Below, piece after piece: positions 1 to 9,560 of a stretch of 64,000 bases of DNA. The stretch's first letter is position 1. The number at the start of each line of letters is the position of its first letter. Both the position numbers and the translations under genes were made by a program. The DNA comes from Synechocystis sp. PCC 7509 (GTDB lineage Bacteria > Cyanobacteriota > Cyanobacteriia > Cyanobacteriales > Chroococcidiopsidaceae). The stretch lies in contig NZ_ALVU02000001.1 in assembly GCF_000332075.2 (NCBI RefSeq), forward strand, positions 992,001 through 1,056,000, given 5' to 3'. The notes under the pieces were generated by a model. That model worked only from the letters and a program-made list of their open reading frames with translations. It was not told where the DNA came from and made no database searches.

Positions 1-24
1 TGCAGTAGGCATAGGCAGGTCATT

Positions 25-711
25 ATGTCCGTGAAATCGATCTGGATTTACCAAGTAAAAGCCCTGCTCCCAGTGTTGATTTGTATTTATGTACCATTAC
101 TGCTGGCATTACTAGCCCTAACGCTGGCAAGTCAAGTAGCTGGAATATCAGTATCATATTTCACTCGCGATCCGTCAGCGATAATGGGAGAACCATTTTA
201 TATTGGCTTACTCTCAAATCTTGGTATTTTGCTATGGTGTTCTTCTGCCGCTATTTGCTTATTTAGCTTTGTAGTCTTCCGAGGAGGTGTCAAAAACACC
301 GAGATTACCTCATTTTTTTTATTCTCAAGCGTTTTAACGATTATTCTGCTATTCGACGATTTTTTCTTGATCCACGAAAGCGTCTTTCCTGACTACTTGA
401 ATATCTCTGAAAATTTTTTTTACGTTGGTTATGTATCAGCACTGCTAGCTTACCTGGCGAGATTTAGAAAGACAATTTTTAAAACAGAATTTCTGTTTTT
501 GCTTTTAGCTCTTAACTTTTTTGGGTTGTCAATTTTCATCGACTTGTTCCAGCAGACTTTTCACTTACTAAAACCTAATTTGGCAGATTTAATTGAAGAT
601 GGCTGCAAGTTGCTGGGAATAGTTAGTTGGTGTACTTATCTGGTCAGGGAATCTATACAGCAGGTAAAAAGCAAGGTTTGGGTTCAAGAAGACTTGTATT
701 ATAAAAAATGA
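25..711 (+). CDS. Multi-pass membrane protein of unknown function
   Basis: I do not recognise this 228-residue protein. The sequence shows about six hydrophobic stretches that look membrane-spanning, starting with one at roughly residues 13-40. A conserved-looking acidic/histidine motif, DDFFLIHE, lies near residue 111 at the edge of a membrane segment. Paired acidic and His residues inside a membrane protein could bind a metal or a cofactor, but that is only inference. The C-terminus is short and charged and probably cytoplasmic. The neighbour serS is convergent, so there is no operon clue. The start at 25 is the first ATG in the frame. Confidence 0.6.
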   Translation: MSVKSIWIYQVKALLPVLICIYVPLLLALLALTLASQVAGISVSYFTRDPSAIMGEPFYIGLLSNLGILLWCSSAAICLFSFVVFRGGVKNTEITSFFLFSSVLTIILLFDDFFLIHESVFPDYLNISENFFYVGYVSALLAYLARFRKTIFKTEFLFLLLALNFFGLSIFIDLFQQTFHLLKPNLADLIEDGCKLLGIVSWCTYLVRESIQQVKSKVWVQEDLYYKK

Positions 712-734
712 CAGCAAGCTTCAAAGCTAGTAAG

Positions 735-2006
735 TTATAAGACTTCGCGTTTCAAATAAGTTTGTAATACGCCAGGTATTCTCACCGTCCCATCAGGCTG
801 TTGGTAATTTTCTAAAATTGCTGCCATTGTGCGACCTACCGCTAATCCCGAACCATTTAGGGTATGAATGAACTGCGTGCCTTTTTTCCCAGCTTCCTTA
901 AAGCGGATTTGCCCTCTACGTGCTTGAAAATCGGTACAGTTGGAACAGCTAGAAATCTCTCGATATTTCCCTGCCGATGGTAGCCATACTTCTAAGTCGT
1001 AGCACCTCGCCGCCGAAAACCCCATATCGCCACTACATAGCTCTAAAACTCGATAAGGCAACTTTAAGGCTTGTAAAATAGCCTCCGCATCTTGGACTAA
1101 TTTTTGATGCTCGTCTTCGGAATTACTTGGATGAACAAACTTGACTAATTCAACTTTATTAAACTGATGCAGGCGAATTAAACCCCGCGTATCGCGCCCG
1201 TAAGAGCCAGCTTCTCGCCGAAAACAGGGCGTATAGGCACAATGATAAATTGGTAAGTTTTCCGCCGCTAAAATCTCCTCTCTGTACAGGTTTGTAATCG
1301 GTACTTCCGCCGTTGGACTTAGCCATAAATCATCTTCGGCGCATTTAAAGCTTTCTTCGGCAAACTTGGGCAACTGTCCTGTAGCGGTTAATGATTGAGT
1401 ATTAATTAATACTGGCGGCATTGCCTCAATATACCCCGCCTCAATATGGCGCTCTAGCATAAATTGAATTAATGCCCGCTCCAAAGCTGCCCCCGCCCCT
1501 AACAGAGTCACAAAGCGACTTTGGGCAACTTTTGCTGATCGCTTAAAATTAAAAATTCCTAGTTGTTCGCCAATTTCCCAATGAGGCAAAATATCAGAGT
1601 TTTGCGGGATAAATTCATCCCCCCATCGGCGAACTTCAATATTTTCATCTTCGCTTTTCCCTACTGGTGTAGCGTCACTAGGCAAGTTTGGCAAAGCTAA
1701 AAGTAACGTCCTCAACTCCTCTATTAATTCCGTTTCTTGGGGTTCTAATTCGCTTACTTGAGCTTTAACTTCGTTTCCTTCTGTTCTTAAAGCGGCAATT
1801 TCCCCCTCTTGAGGATTAGCTTTCATTTTTTGCCCGACTAATCTACCAATTTCATTACTCCGGGCTTGGAGATGCGATTTTTTAGCCTCAAGTTCTCGCA
1901 TCTGTTTATCTAACTGCAAAATTGGCTCTAAATCGTACTCGCCACGACGACTTAGTAATTCTTGTACCTTTTGAGGATTTTCTCTAATTTGTTTAATATC
2001 CAGCAC
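735..2006 (-). CDS. serS: Seryl-tRNA synthetase
   Basis: This enzyme charges tRNA-Ser with serine in the cytoplasm. The N-terminal ~110 residues are the charged, coiled-coil tRNA-binding arm, starting [14 protein letters not shown]. The rest is a class II catalytic core with motif 2 ([14 protein letters not shown]) and motif 3 ([18 protein letters not shown]). The length of 423 residues is normal for the bacterial enzyme and no essential block appears missing. It is transcribed alone on the minus strand, 54 bp downstream of the DUF3611 gene, so the two may be co-transcribed. Confidence 0.97.
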   Translation of the reverse strand: MLDIKQIRENPQKVQELLSRRGEYDLEPILQLDKQMRELEAKKSHLQARSNEIGRLVGQKMKANPQEGEIAALRTEGNEVKAQVSELEPQETELIEELRTLLLALPNLPSDATPVGKSEDENIEVRRWGDEFIPQNSDILPHWEIGEQLGIFNFKRSAKVAQSRFVTLLGAGAALERALIQFMLERHIEAGYIEAMPPVLINTQSLTATGQLPKFAEESFKCAEDDLWLSPTAEVPITNLYREEILAAENLPIYHCAYTPCFRREAGSYGRDTRGLIRLHQFNKVELVKFVHPSNSEDEHQKLVQDAEAILQALKLPYRVLELCSGDMGFSAARCYDLEVWLPSAGKYREISSCSNCTDFQARRGQIRFKEAGKKGTQFIHTLNGSGLAVGRTMAAILENYQQPDGTVRIPGVLQTYLKREVL

Positions 2007-2060
2007 GGATTATTACCTAACTTTTCTGCCCATAATTCAGCTTATAATAGCTCCTCTGGT

Positions 2061-2636
2061 TCATTTGGTAACGCGATTGAGTAAAAATAGCGTTGCTATT
2101 AGTCCAGCAAAATGAGCCGCAACGGTATTAGTATTTGCTTGGACTACAAAAATATCTACTGGGCGGATAAGTTGTTGAGGATTATAAATAGCCGCCCCAA
2201 AACCTTGAGGTAAAGATAAAGAACGCAATAGCAAAATTCCGGCGATCGCCTGCGCCCCTAAAATAGTTAATAAAGTGCCTACCAAATTCACAATTAGCCC
2301 CAATCGCAAAATTTGAATTGTATCGGCTTTACGCGGACGGTTATTGGGATTAGGCGATTGCAAACGCCTACCAATGCGGGTATAACGAAAAGCTATATAG
2401 CCCCCAATTCCTAAAGTAATAATTCCACTGACAGCAAAAACTATGCCGATGCCAGTTCCGGTATTTCTTTGCCCTTGAGTAGCTATATCGCGCCCAAGAC
2501 TTGCAAAAATTAAAACTAAGGTAGACACTACCCCCAACACTAACTGAACCCAGAAACTAGCCCAACCTGCTAAACGAAAAGCAACAGCTATTTGCCCAAG
2601 GGCGGCGGGAGCGGATTTAGAAACAGATTTGTCCAC
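2061..2636 (-). CDS. DUF3611 family membrane protein (TIC21-like)
   Basis: This 191-residue protein has four clear membrane segments. It matches the DUF3611 family shared by cyanobacteria and plastids, with an N-terminal soluble stretch followed by FRLAGWASFWVQLVLGVVST. The plant members are inner-envelope proteins (TIC21/PIC1) for which both protein-import and iron-transport roles have been proposed. The cyanobacterial role is not settled. It lies just upstream of serS on the same strand. Family assignment is from memory of the sequence pattern; function is inferred. Confidence 0.8.
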   Translation of the reverse strand: MDKSVSKSAPAALGQIAVAFRLAGWASFWVQLVLGVVSTLVLIFASLGRDIATQGQRNTGTGIGIVFAVSGIITLGIGGYIAFRYTRIGRRLQSPNPNNRPRKADTIQILRLGLIVNLVGTLLTILGAQAIAGILLLRSLSLPQGFGAAIYNPQQLIRPVDIFVVQANTNTVAAHFAGLIATLFLLNRVTK

Positions 2637-2730
2637 AATAAATAATTTCCGGTATCGGTGCTATGAATCTATACCTAATTAAATATATTTGAGCAATTCA
2701 CTACAATTATTGATTTAGCAAGTTTAAAAG

Positions 2731-2762
2731 GCGAAGCTCTGCGAGCGCGCTGGCGCTATCGC
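2731..2762. repeat. Short GC-rich interspersed repeat-like block
   Basis: The block reads GCGAAGCTCTGCGAGCGC followed by GCTGGCGCTATCGC and stands out from its AT-rich surroundings. Its pieces (GCGAAGC, GCGCTATCGC) resemble the short degenerate repeats scattered between genes in many cyanobacterial genomes. I see no second full copy in this window, so the call rests on resemblance only. Confidence 0.45.
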
Positions 2763-3025
2763 ATCATAGCTAAAAAAGGTACTAAGTGCGATCTTGGCAG
2801 ACAAACCGAGATAAACCGTTTAAAATTGCCTCAAATCTACTTTAGGACAGCCTGTGTCTCAAATTATCTCAAAAGTTTTGTAAATCGAGTTAACGGCCCT
2901 CAAAATTATGGCTGTAACAATAGTAAATTGAAGCTTTAAACATTTTGACTGGCGTTGTTTTTTTTAGTTTTTCCGCCCATAATCTCTATAAAAATTCACA
3001 AATATATAAGTAGCTGCGAGGTTAA

Positions 3026-3054
3026 TTGACAATCCGAGAAAAATAAAGTTTACT
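3026..3054 (+). promoter_or_regulatory. Candidate sigma70-type promoter for the PadR gene
   Basis: A perfect TTGACA (3026-3031) is followed 17 bp later by a weak TTTACT (3049-3054). It lies about 95 bp upstream of the PadR start. The -10 match is poor, so the call is tentative. Confidence 0.3.
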
Positions 3055-3151
3055 GGATTTTTTTATAACTTCTTTTAGCACCCTGTCTCAAGCCGCCGCG
3101 AAAATTAATTCACATCCTATGTCTATGAAAACTTTACTAGGAGAGCGACAA

Positions 3152-3499
3152 ATGAAACTTGAGCATATCTATGAGTTTTTTCGCCATCGTCCTCCAACTT
3201 ATTTAGGTCAAGAACTTGCAGTATGTTATGTTCTTTCCGTTTTAGTTGAAAAAGAATCTTACGGTACAGAGCTTATTACCATGCTTGAAACCGAGCATCC
3301 ACGCTATCGCCTGTCTGACACAGTTTTGTATAGCGCCATTAAGTTTCTAGAAGACGAAAAAGCCATTACTGGTTACTGGAAAAAAGTCCTTGGGCGAGGT
3401 CGCCCCAGGAGAATGTATCAAATTAGTCCCCAGTGGCAAACCCAATCTCAAGACTTGGCTCGTCTTTGGCGAGAATATATCATTACTAACCCAGGGTAG
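3152..3499 (+). CDS. PadR family transcriptional regulator
   Basis: This is a small winged-helix DNA-binding repressor-type protein of 115 residues. It shows the PadR pattern: a YVLSVLVEKESYGTELI helix region followed by a wing with VLGRGRPRRMYQISP. An earlier in-frame ATG exists at 3119, but AGGAGAG at 3139-3145 sits 6 nt before the ATG at 3152, so I chose 3152. The downstream gene starts 42 nt after the stop and may be co-transcribed. The target is unknown; PadR proteins often control neighbouring genes. Confidence 0.85.
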   Translation: MKLEHIYEFFRHRPPTYLGQELAVCYVLSVLVEKESYGTELITMLETEHPRYRLSDTVLYSAIKFLEDEKAITGYWKKVLGRGRPRRMYQISPQWQTQSQDLARLWREYIITNPG

Positions 3500-3541
3500 C
3501 CAATAATAAAGAAGTTGGTATGAGTTTTAACCCCAATAGCC

Positions 3542-4072
3542 GTGAATACTGCTACTATTCCCTCACTTTTTGTCTTGACTTTGGTGTTAGCAACGGGCTT
3601 GTTTTTCTTTATCCGAGCCTCTGCTAAAGATCGTACTGAGCAAATAGAATTAATTTCTCAGCAACCGGAAGCAACTCTCATGGCTCAATTACAACAGTAT
3701 TTTGACATTCGAGCCTACCGCGTTGCCAGTATAGATAAAGAAAATAACTCTGTTACTTTTACGGGTATGGTTAGACCTAGTATTTTTCTAGCAATGCTTC
3801 TAACCATCCTCGCCAGTGCGGGTATTCTCAGCTTAGTCTTAGCTTTGTCGCTCCTGTTTCCCAACTTAGGTAAAGTTTTTTTGTTATTGGTGCTTGCGTC
3901 CCCGGCGGCGGGTATTTTTTATTGGAAAAAAGCTGGTCGCATCGAACAAGTATCTCTAAAATTGCAACCTACAAGCAGTCAGAATGTGACTATTTGGATC
4001 AAAGCTCACCGCGATGAAATTCTTGAACTTCGACAGGCTATTCCTTTGACCGAGGTAGGCGATCGCGAATAA
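3542..4072 (+). CDS. Cofactor assembly of complex C subunit B (CCB-like)
   Basis: This 176-residue protein starts with GTG. A short hydrophobic N-terminus is followed by FFFIRASAKDRTEQ, then a soluble stretch, then two central membrane segments (about residues 80-128) and a soluble C-terminus. This pattern matches cyanobacterial proteins annotated as complex C (cytochrome b6f haem c-i) assembly factor subunit B. Such factors help attach the covalent haem to cytochrome b6 in the thylakoid membrane. The assignment is from recognition of the FIRASAKDRTE block and the topology; I could not align it. Confidence 0.6.
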   Translation: MNTATIPSLFVLTLVLATGLFFFIRASAKDRTEQIELISQQPEATLMAQLQQYFDIRAYRVASIDKENNSVTFTGMVRPSIFLAMLLTILASAGILSLVLALSLLFPNLGKVFLLLVLASPAAGIFYWKKAGRIEQVSLKLQPTSSQNVTIWIKAHRDEILELRQAIPLTEVGDRE

Positions 4073-4241
4073 ATATTTATTGTCCAAAAAATTACCCCAC
4101 CCAAACTAGAGGCTTGAGTAGGGTTAAAATTTGACTAAAACTAACGATTCACACCCTGGTATTTCTGTTAAAAAACCTCATAAATAATTGTTTAAAGGAT
4201 TTATAGCCGATCAATACCATTTAACTAAACTCCTGTCACGC

Positions 4242-4580
4242 CTACTTGCGTATCGTCACCAATTCCTTCTCTGTGGGATTTTCTAAAAACCGCAGACTAG
4301 GAAACAAAAAATGATTCTCCTCAACGTACTGCGCCCCAAATAATCCTTTTTCTGCCCAGAAGTAACGATCCGTTGTGTGTTCATTCCGTTTCACAAGTAG
4401 CAACGCTGGTGGTAAGATGCCCTCCGCTTGAATATATTTTCTGGCGGCGGTCACAGGCTTATCTTCTCCACTTTCGATACTAAATTGAGGCACGTTTTCC
4501 AGGATTCGGCGACCCTCTTGACGACGACGACTTTTCCGCTTGCGTCTCCTTGCCAACTTTTTGTCCTCCTCTCTAAACAA
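4242..4580 (-). CDS. DUF3155 domain protein
   Basis: This is a 112-residue basic, probably soluble protein. The N-terminus is extremely Arg/Lys rich (ARRRKRKSRRRQEGRRIL), followed by ESGEDKPVTAARKYIQAEGI. These blocks match the cyanobacterial DUF3155 family, whose function is unknown. The basic N-terminus suggests nucleic-acid or membrane-surface contact, which is inference. It is a single gene, and no operon partner is visible. Confidence 0.75.
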   Translation of the reverse strand: MFREEDKKLARRRKRKSRRRQEGRRILENVPQFSIESGEDKPVTAARKYIQAEGILPPALLLVKRNEHTTDRYFWAEKGLFGAQYVEENHFLFPSLRFLENPTEKELVTIRK

Positions 4581-4866
4581 TGAAATATTGTAGTTATGGT
4601 TACAATTTCCGTCGCCAGTATATCGTTCTGAATTTTTAAAATCAACTTATGTTAAGTATTTGATACAAAGTTATCAAGATATGGTTTAAAAGTGCCGCAA
4701 AGGTTAAGAAGTTGTTTAATAAAGTTAATAATTGTTAAAGAACTACGCTTGATATAAAAATCTCTCGCTCAAAGGCTGAAAACATCTCATAGCCCAATTA
4801 CCTTGTTAATATGAGGCAAAAGTCCCGGTAGTGTAGGCAAGCTGAATAAGTTTTAGTACATAAAGA

Positions 4867-6120
4867 ATGCTGACCAGTTCTGATTTTGTTGCTCTATGCC
4901 AAATCCAAGTTGCCGCGCTCACCCAGAGGTTGGGAGCGGTATGGAGCATGGTTTATTTGACAGAGGAATTGGTAGAAAAAGAAAGCAGCCAAGCTAAGTT
5001 AATTCCCGTATTTGCTTATCCCGATTTAGCTGCTTGGCAAAAAGCAAAGGTTTCAGGAGGGATGCTACACGAAGTAAGGGAAAATACTTCACCGAAGTTA
5101 CTACCAAATATTGCCCCTACCTCTGTACCATTGCCAGCCAGAGAATTTTGGCAAGCGCCAACGCCGTCATTAAGCCCTACTAGACAAATTGTATTGCCAT
5201 TAATTTATGAAGGGATGTTGATGGGATTGCTCGTAACTGGGAGAGAAGACAGAGCCTGGAATGAAGCCGAGCGTCAAGAAATTGAGACCATTGCTCAAAC
5301 TTTAGCGATCGCTTGTTCGTTAGATCGGCGTAGAGTTTGGGTAGAGCAGCAATTGTCAAAGCAGCAGCATTTACAGCAACAGCAAAGAGATTTACTAGAT
5401 AACTTATTACATCAATTCCGCAACCCTTTAACGGCGCTGCGAACCTTTGGTAAGCTATTGCTCAAACGCTTTGCCCCCGACGATGCGAATAGAGCCGTAG
5501 CGGATAATATTGTCAGAGAAAGCGATCGCCTGCAAGAATTGCTTAAACAATTCGATCGGGCAATAGATTTGACGGTGGATGACTTAGAAGCCCAAAAAGC
5601 TTTAGCTCCGGCTTTAACTAAGGTAAAATCTTTGCCATTACTGACGGCGGCAAATAGCCAATTATGTGTAGTTGCCAATGTATTAGCGCCGCTTGTAGAA
5701 TCAGCACGGGCGATCGCTCTTGAGCGAAATTTACGTTTAGAAGCAGACATTCCGATGAATGCACCCGCCGTCAAAGCTGACGAAGGAGCTTTAAGGGAAC
5801 TATTGAGCAATGTGATTGATAATGCTTTGAAATACACTCCCAAAGGCGGACAAATTAATATTCAATCTGGCATTTGGGGAGACAGTTTACAAGGTATAGC
5901 CATTAGCGATACTGGGTTAGGAATTCCCCCTGCTGATTTGGGAAAAGTTTTCGAGCGGCATTACCGAGGAGTACAGGAAAATTCAGCAATTCCGGGTACA
6001 GGATTGGGACTTGCGATCGCTAAAGAATTAGTAACACAAATGCAGGGTGAAATTGAAGTTTTCAGCCCTGCATCTAATGGGTTAGGAACAAAGTTTATAG
6101 TTTGGTTGCCCCTATCTTAG
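4867..6120 (+). CDS. GAF domain sensor histidine kinase
   Basis: This is a soluble histidine kinase of 417 residues with no membrane segment. A GAF-like sensor domain occupies about residues 5-150. A dimerisation/phosphoacceptor domain follows, with His182 in LHQFRNPLTALR. The HATPase_c domain has the N box (NVIDNALKYTP), G1 (ISDTGLGIP) and G2 (GTGLGLAIAKEL). All the residues needed for autophosphorylation appear present. No response regulator is adjacent, so it is an orphan kinase. Its stop overlaps the convergent SLH gene by 4 nt. The signal sensed cannot be told from sequence. Confidence 0.9.
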   Translation: MLTSSDFVALCQIQVAALTQRLGAVWSMVYLTEELVEKESSQAKLIPVFAYPDLAAWQKAKVSGGMLHEVRENTSPKLLPNIAPTSVPLPAREFWQAPTPSLSPTRQIVLPLIYEGMLMGLLVTGREDRAWNEAERQEIETIAQTLAIACSLDRRRVWVEQQLSKQQHLQQQQRDLLDNLLHQFRNPLTALRTFGKLLLKRFAPDDANRAVADNIVRESDRLQELLKQFDRAIDLTVDDLEAQKALAPALTKVKSLPLLTAANSQLCVVANVLAPLVESARAIALERNLRLEADIPMNAPAVKADEGALRELLSNVIDNALKYTPKGGQINIQSGIWGDSLQGIAISDTGLGIPPADLGKVFERHYRGVQENSAIPGTGLGLAIAKELVTQMQGEIEVFSPASNGLGTKFIVWLPLS

Positions 6121-7379
6121 CGATTTAGCACCAAATTAGAAGTTAGGGTTAGTTGCAAGTCCGTATCAGGGTCGATGGCGATTAAATCGACAACTTTTCT
6201 GCCTAGAAACAAGCCGACCAAAGTGCCAATACCCGCACCGCCTAAAATTTCTTCCGTTGCCAACGCGCGATCGCCGGTTACGGCTGAAATTGCGGCAGCA
6301 GCAGCAGCCCCTAAAGCCGCATTTTTAACTACATTCCCCACATTAATACCTTTGCGGATGCGCTCAGTTTTGGTAATTACGTTTGAAGTAGCGCTAATGT
6401 TATATTTCTGACCATCAGGAAATACTAATTCTTGAGCATAAAATTGCGAGCCAAATTGAGAGCCATTATTTGCTGGGCGCAACTCTCCGACTACTTTACT
6501 GCGTGCAGGGATTAAAACTGTGCCGTTACTGGTAACAACGTTTTGTGCCACTGTCAAAGTTAAAGGAGCAGTTTCTTCCCTTGTGACTAAGATTCGTTCT
6601 GCTTGGTCGTATTTAACCGGGATAGTAGTTCCTGACGGAATTGTTATCGCTTGGGGTGTAGTGGGAGTAGTGGGCTGGGGTTGCTGACCGACAACGTAAG
6701 CAGAATTAATCGCCGATACTTGCCCCGCATCTACCAAAGCTTGGTAGATAAAAGCTGATACATCAGCGCGGGTTGCTGTACGAGTTGGGTTGAGGAATCT
6801 AACATTGGGGTAATTGACTACGATTCCTTTTTCTGTTGCGGCGGCAATAGGGTTACGAGCGTAGCTAGTGATACTGTTATCGTCGCTATAGTATTGGCTG
6901 AGAACCGTTGAATTGTTGGAGTTGTAATCTAAACCACTAGACAAAGATACTAAAACTTGTTCGCGGGGAATATTTTGTTCTGGTTGAAAGCGATTTCCTG
7001 GGTAGCCGGAAAGAAAACCTGTTCTATAAGCTTCTTGAATGGCACTAGATGCCCAATAATTTGCTGATACGTCAGTAAAATTAATGGCATTGCGTTCGGG
7101 GCTTTTTGCAAAAGCTTTACGGACAATCGCCGCAAATTGGGCGCGGGTTACGGGTTGATCGGGGCGGAAAGTATTATCAGGAAATCCAGCAATAATATCG
7201 CGTCTAGCAAGTTCGGCAATAAAAGGACTTGCCCAATAATTGCTAGATACATCATTAAAACTTGTATTTTGAGCAAAAACCGGGGCAGAGATAAATAGAG
7301 GTGCGACACTACCCGCACTGAGGGCGATCGCCATTAGTCCGGCGGTTCCTGCTTGTAAGCGATTGATAAAAATAGCCAT
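6117..7379 (-). CDS. S-layer homology (SLH) domain envelope protein
   Basis: This is a secreted 420-residue protein. A hydrophobic signal peptide ends near APVFAQ (residues 31-36). Three SLH repeats follow: FNDVSSNYWASPFIAELA, FTDVSANYWASSAIQEAY and a more divergent third beginning YYSDDNSITSYA. A Pro/Thr linker leads to a ~200-residue C-terminal domain that contains a Gly/Ala-rich hydrophobic stretch (NAALGAAAAAAISAVTG). SLH domains usually anchor proteins to cell-wall polymers. The C-terminal domain resembles other cyanobacterial SLH proteins, but I know no function for it. Confidence 0.85.
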   Translation of the reverse strand: MAIFINRLQAGTAGLMAIALSAGSVAPLFISAPVFAQNTSFNDVSSNYWASPFIAELARRDIIAGFPDNTFRPDQPVTRAQFAAIVRKAFAKSPERNAINFTDVSANYWASSAIQEAYRTGFLSGYPGNRFQPEQNIPREQVLVSLSSGLDYNSNNSTVLSQYYSDDNSITSYARNPIAAATEKGIVVNYPNVRFLNPTRTATRADVSAFIYQALVDAGQVSAINSAYVVGQQPQPTTPTTPQAITIPSGTTIPVKYDQAERILVTREETAPLTLTVAQNVVTSNGTVLIPARSKVVGELRPANNGSQFGSQFYAQELVFPDGQKYNISATSNVITKTERIRKGINVGNVVKNAALGAAAAAAISAVTGDRALATEEILGGAGIGTLVGLFLGRKVVDLIAIDPDTDLQLTLTSNLVLNR

Positions 7380-7564
7380 TAGTAAAGATTCCTCGTAAAA
7401 GATTTATTCATTGTTCTCTTAATAGCTTAGATTTTAAAAAATGTAAATTGTTCCTTTTTTTTCTCTCTCTCTAGACACATTTATTTAATTTTTAAAAAAA
7501 TTGCAAATCTACCTATTTAAGTGCAAATTTAAGCATAAAGAGGTTCTAAATAGCAAGACGAACT

Positions 7565-8470
7565 TTAAAATTGTAAGTTTCCTTCGCTGCTAACAATATT
7601 TTTAACTAAGTAATGTTGCAATAAGCCAATTATTATTTCTGGCATTTCTAAATGAGGCAATACACCTACTCCAGAAATCTCTTGAATCTCAATTGTGGCA
7701 GGATTTAGTTGTGCTAAACGTTGCCCTAGTTTTATATCTGTAAACTGTGCAGATTTCCCCCACAACATAACTGTAGGAGTAGTTAAGCGTTGAATATATA
7801 AAGACAAATCAAAATAAAGATCGCCCCGTAAAAAAGCAAGAGCGGCATAAATAGCATTAGGCTGTTGGGCGCAAGCCAGATAAGCTTGGACTATTTCTGG
7901 AGAGAGGCGGCTAGGATTGGCAAACAAAAATCGTTCTAGAAAACTACGCACGGCAATTTCATTTTCAGCGCCCAAAGTGTAAATTAAGCGATCAAGAAAT
8001 GGTGTATTGATAACTTGTAATGGTATTCTGCGCCCCGCACCTTGTCCAAAATCATCAAACCCTGATGGCGAAACTAAGATTAAAGCCTTAAATAAATGTG
8101 GCTGTTGGATTGCTAGGCGAATAGTTATAGCTGCTGTTAGAGAAGACGCGACAACGATCGCCCCAGAAGGACAAACAAGGGAGATAAATTCGGCAATAGT
8201 TGTTAGGTAATCGTCAACTACATAGTTGCGTACAGGATGAGCAGATGCACCCCAACCAATTAAATCTGGCGCAATAACGCGGTAGTTGTTAGTAAATGCT
8301 GGATAAACCTTAGACCATTCGTAAGCTGAAGCACCACCGCCAAAACTATGTAGAAATATTAACGGCGGTAATTGCTGTTCTAAGGCATTTACAGCGCTGT
8401 AGTAGACCATTTTTCCTAAAGAAGTATTTACAGCTTGTTGAATAAAGCCAGGCGGTTGAAATTGCAGCAT
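7565..8470 (-). CDS. Alpha/beta hydrolase fold protein
   Basis: This is an alpha/beta hydrolase. The oxyanion-hole region is FLHSFGGGASAYEW, the strand following it is VIAPDLIGWGAS, and the C-terminal His lies in LPHLEMPE. The nucleophile elbow reads VVASSLTAA rather than the canonical GxSxG, so a Ser is kept but both Gly are gone. The frame opens at 8536 inside the upstream HAD gene; I place the start at ATG 8470 (MLQFQPPG), where homology to the fold begins, with ATG 8497 as an alternative. It is likely co-transcribed with the HAD gene upstream. The substrate is unknown. Confidence 0.75.
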   Translation of the reverse strand: MLQFQPPGFIQQAVNTSLGKMVYYSAVNALEQQLPPLIFLHSFGGGASAYEWSKVYPAFTNNYRVIAPDLIGWGASAHPVRNYVVDDYLTTIAEFISLVCPSGAIVVASSLTAAITIRLAIQQPHLFKALILVSPSGFDDFGQGAGRRIPLQVINTPFLDRLIYTLGAENEIAVRSFLERFLFANPSRLSPEIVQAYLACAQQPNAIYAALAFLRGDLYFDLSLYIQRLTTPTVMLWGKSAQFTDIKLGQRLAQLNPATIEIQEISGVGVLPHLEMPEIIIGLLQHYLVKNIVSSEGNLQF

Positions 8471-8522
8471 AGTTATAGGAATATTTGAGTTAAACATCTT
8501 AGAAATCGCTACTATGGCAATT

Positions 8523-9104
8523 TCAGAAATCGCCATAGGTTCTCCGCCAGTTGTCAGCTTGTTGAAACTTGATTTTGGCGTAAAGTCTTGCGCCGGGGAT
8601 ACTCCCCGCGCAGAGCTTTACAGACTGGGCGGCTTGTTTATCTTCAATGCGATCGCCTACAAACATAATTTTGTCGGCTTTGTGCAAGTCCATCACTAGC
8701 AATAGCATTCCGGGGTTTGGTTTGCGAAAAGTTCCCGATAGTGGATGTTTGCTATAGTCTTTTACTTCTTTTGGAGTGACGCAAAAGCATTTTTTTCCGG
8801 CAAAATCTGGGCAAAAGTAAACTTCTTCAATTTCTGGGAGTAGAATCATTGTTTGCTGTTGTTCTTTGACGCAGCTAGTTAAGGATTTTTTACCCGCTTC
8901 TACACCCGCTTGATTGGTTACGCCGATTACTTTCCAGCCTTCGCTTACAAAATAGGCGATCGCACCATCCGCCCCTGGGATAACTTTTTGATCTCCCGGA
9001 CGTTGGATAAACTTATTATCAGAACGAGGCGATCGCACTGTTCCATCCATATCGACAATCAAAAGGTTTCCAGTATTAATAGTTTTTATATCTTCCTGTT
9101 CCAT
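8523..9104 (-). CDS. HAD-IIIA family phosphatase (GmhB/histidinol-phosphatase-like)
   Basis: This is a soluble 193-residue HAD phosphatase. Motif I is IVDMDGTVRS, motif II is GVTNQAGV, motif III includes RKPNPGML, and motif IV is FVGDRIEDKQAA. This set is typical of HAD-IIIA enzymes that act on sugar bisphosphates, histidinol phosphate or DNA 3'-phosphates. Three Cys lie between motifs II and III (YFCPDFAGKKCFCVTP), which fits the zinc-binding loop of GmhB-type enzymes. The substrate is unresolved. It is divergent from ridA and upstream of an alpha/beta hydrolase. Confidence 0.8.
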   Translation of the reverse strand: MEQEDIKTINTGNLLIVDMDGTVRSPRSDNKFIQRPGDQKVIPGADGAIAYFVSEGWKVIGVTNQAGVEAGKKSLTSCVKEQQQTMILLPEIEEVYFCPDFAGKKCFCVTPKEVKDYSKHPLSGTFRKPNPGMLLLVMDLHKADKIMFVGDRIEDKQAAQSVKLCAGSIPGARLYAKIKFQQADNWRRTYGDF

Positions 9105-9155
9105 CGCTTAATTTTAAACTAGAAAATAAGAAGGTTATTAAGGTAATAATTTATA

Positions 9156-9560
9156 ATGGACAGACAAAACATTTCAACTGGAAGCCATTGGGAGCCAATT
9201 GTAGGCTATTCGCGGGCAGTTCGGATCGCTAACTTTGTTTATGTTTCTGGTACAACCGCAACGGATAATAGTGGCGCAATTGTCGGTGTGGGCGATGCTT
9301 ATAAGCAAACTATCCAAATTCTGCGAAATATTGAATCTGCATTACAATCGGCAGGCGCAAGCTTGAATAGTATTGTTCGCACGCGAATTTACGTCACGAA
9401 TATTGATGAATGGGAAAAAATCGGTAAAGCACACGGCGAATTTTTTAGTGAAATTCGACCAGCTACAACAATGGTAGAAGTAAAGCGCTTAATTTCCCCT
9501 GAGATGTTAGTAGAAATTGAGGCTGAGGCGTTAATTGATGAATTTTACAAAGTAGTATGA
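9156..9560 (+). CDS. RidA/YjgF family enamine/imine deaminase
   Basis: This 134-residue protein belongs to the RidA/YER057c/UK114 family, which hydrolyses reactive enamine/imine intermediates such as 2-aminoacrylate released by PLP enzymes. It shows a beta hairpin with [12 protein letters not shown] and the core [17 protein letters not shown], ending in [11 protein letters not shown]. It is cytoplasmic and probably trimeric, as is usual for the family. Its stop overlaps the next gene's start as ATGA, so the two are translationally coupled. The divergent RidA subfamilies vary in activity, so the exact substrate is open. Confidence 0.88.
   Translation: MDRQNISTGSHWEPIVGYSRAVRIANFVYVSGTTATDNSGAIVGVGDAYKQTIQILRNIESALQSAGASLNSIVRTRIYVTNIDEWEKIGKAHGEFFSEIRPATTMVEVKRLISPEMLVEIEAEALIDEFYKVV

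Larger units (their letters stand above)
2637..3118. other. Intergenic region between divergent genes
   Basis: This 480-bp AT-rich spacer separates the divergent DUF3611 and PadR genes, so it should hold both promoters. It contains a GC-rich repeat-like block at 2731-2762 and a TTGACA-like hexamer at 3026-3031. I see no tRNA, small ORF or clear terminator in it. Confidence 0.5.

Noticed and set aside
4451-4645. 64-codon minus-strand ORF overlapping DUF3155
   Set aside because: It is a different frame of a recognised gene with no protein-like pattern.
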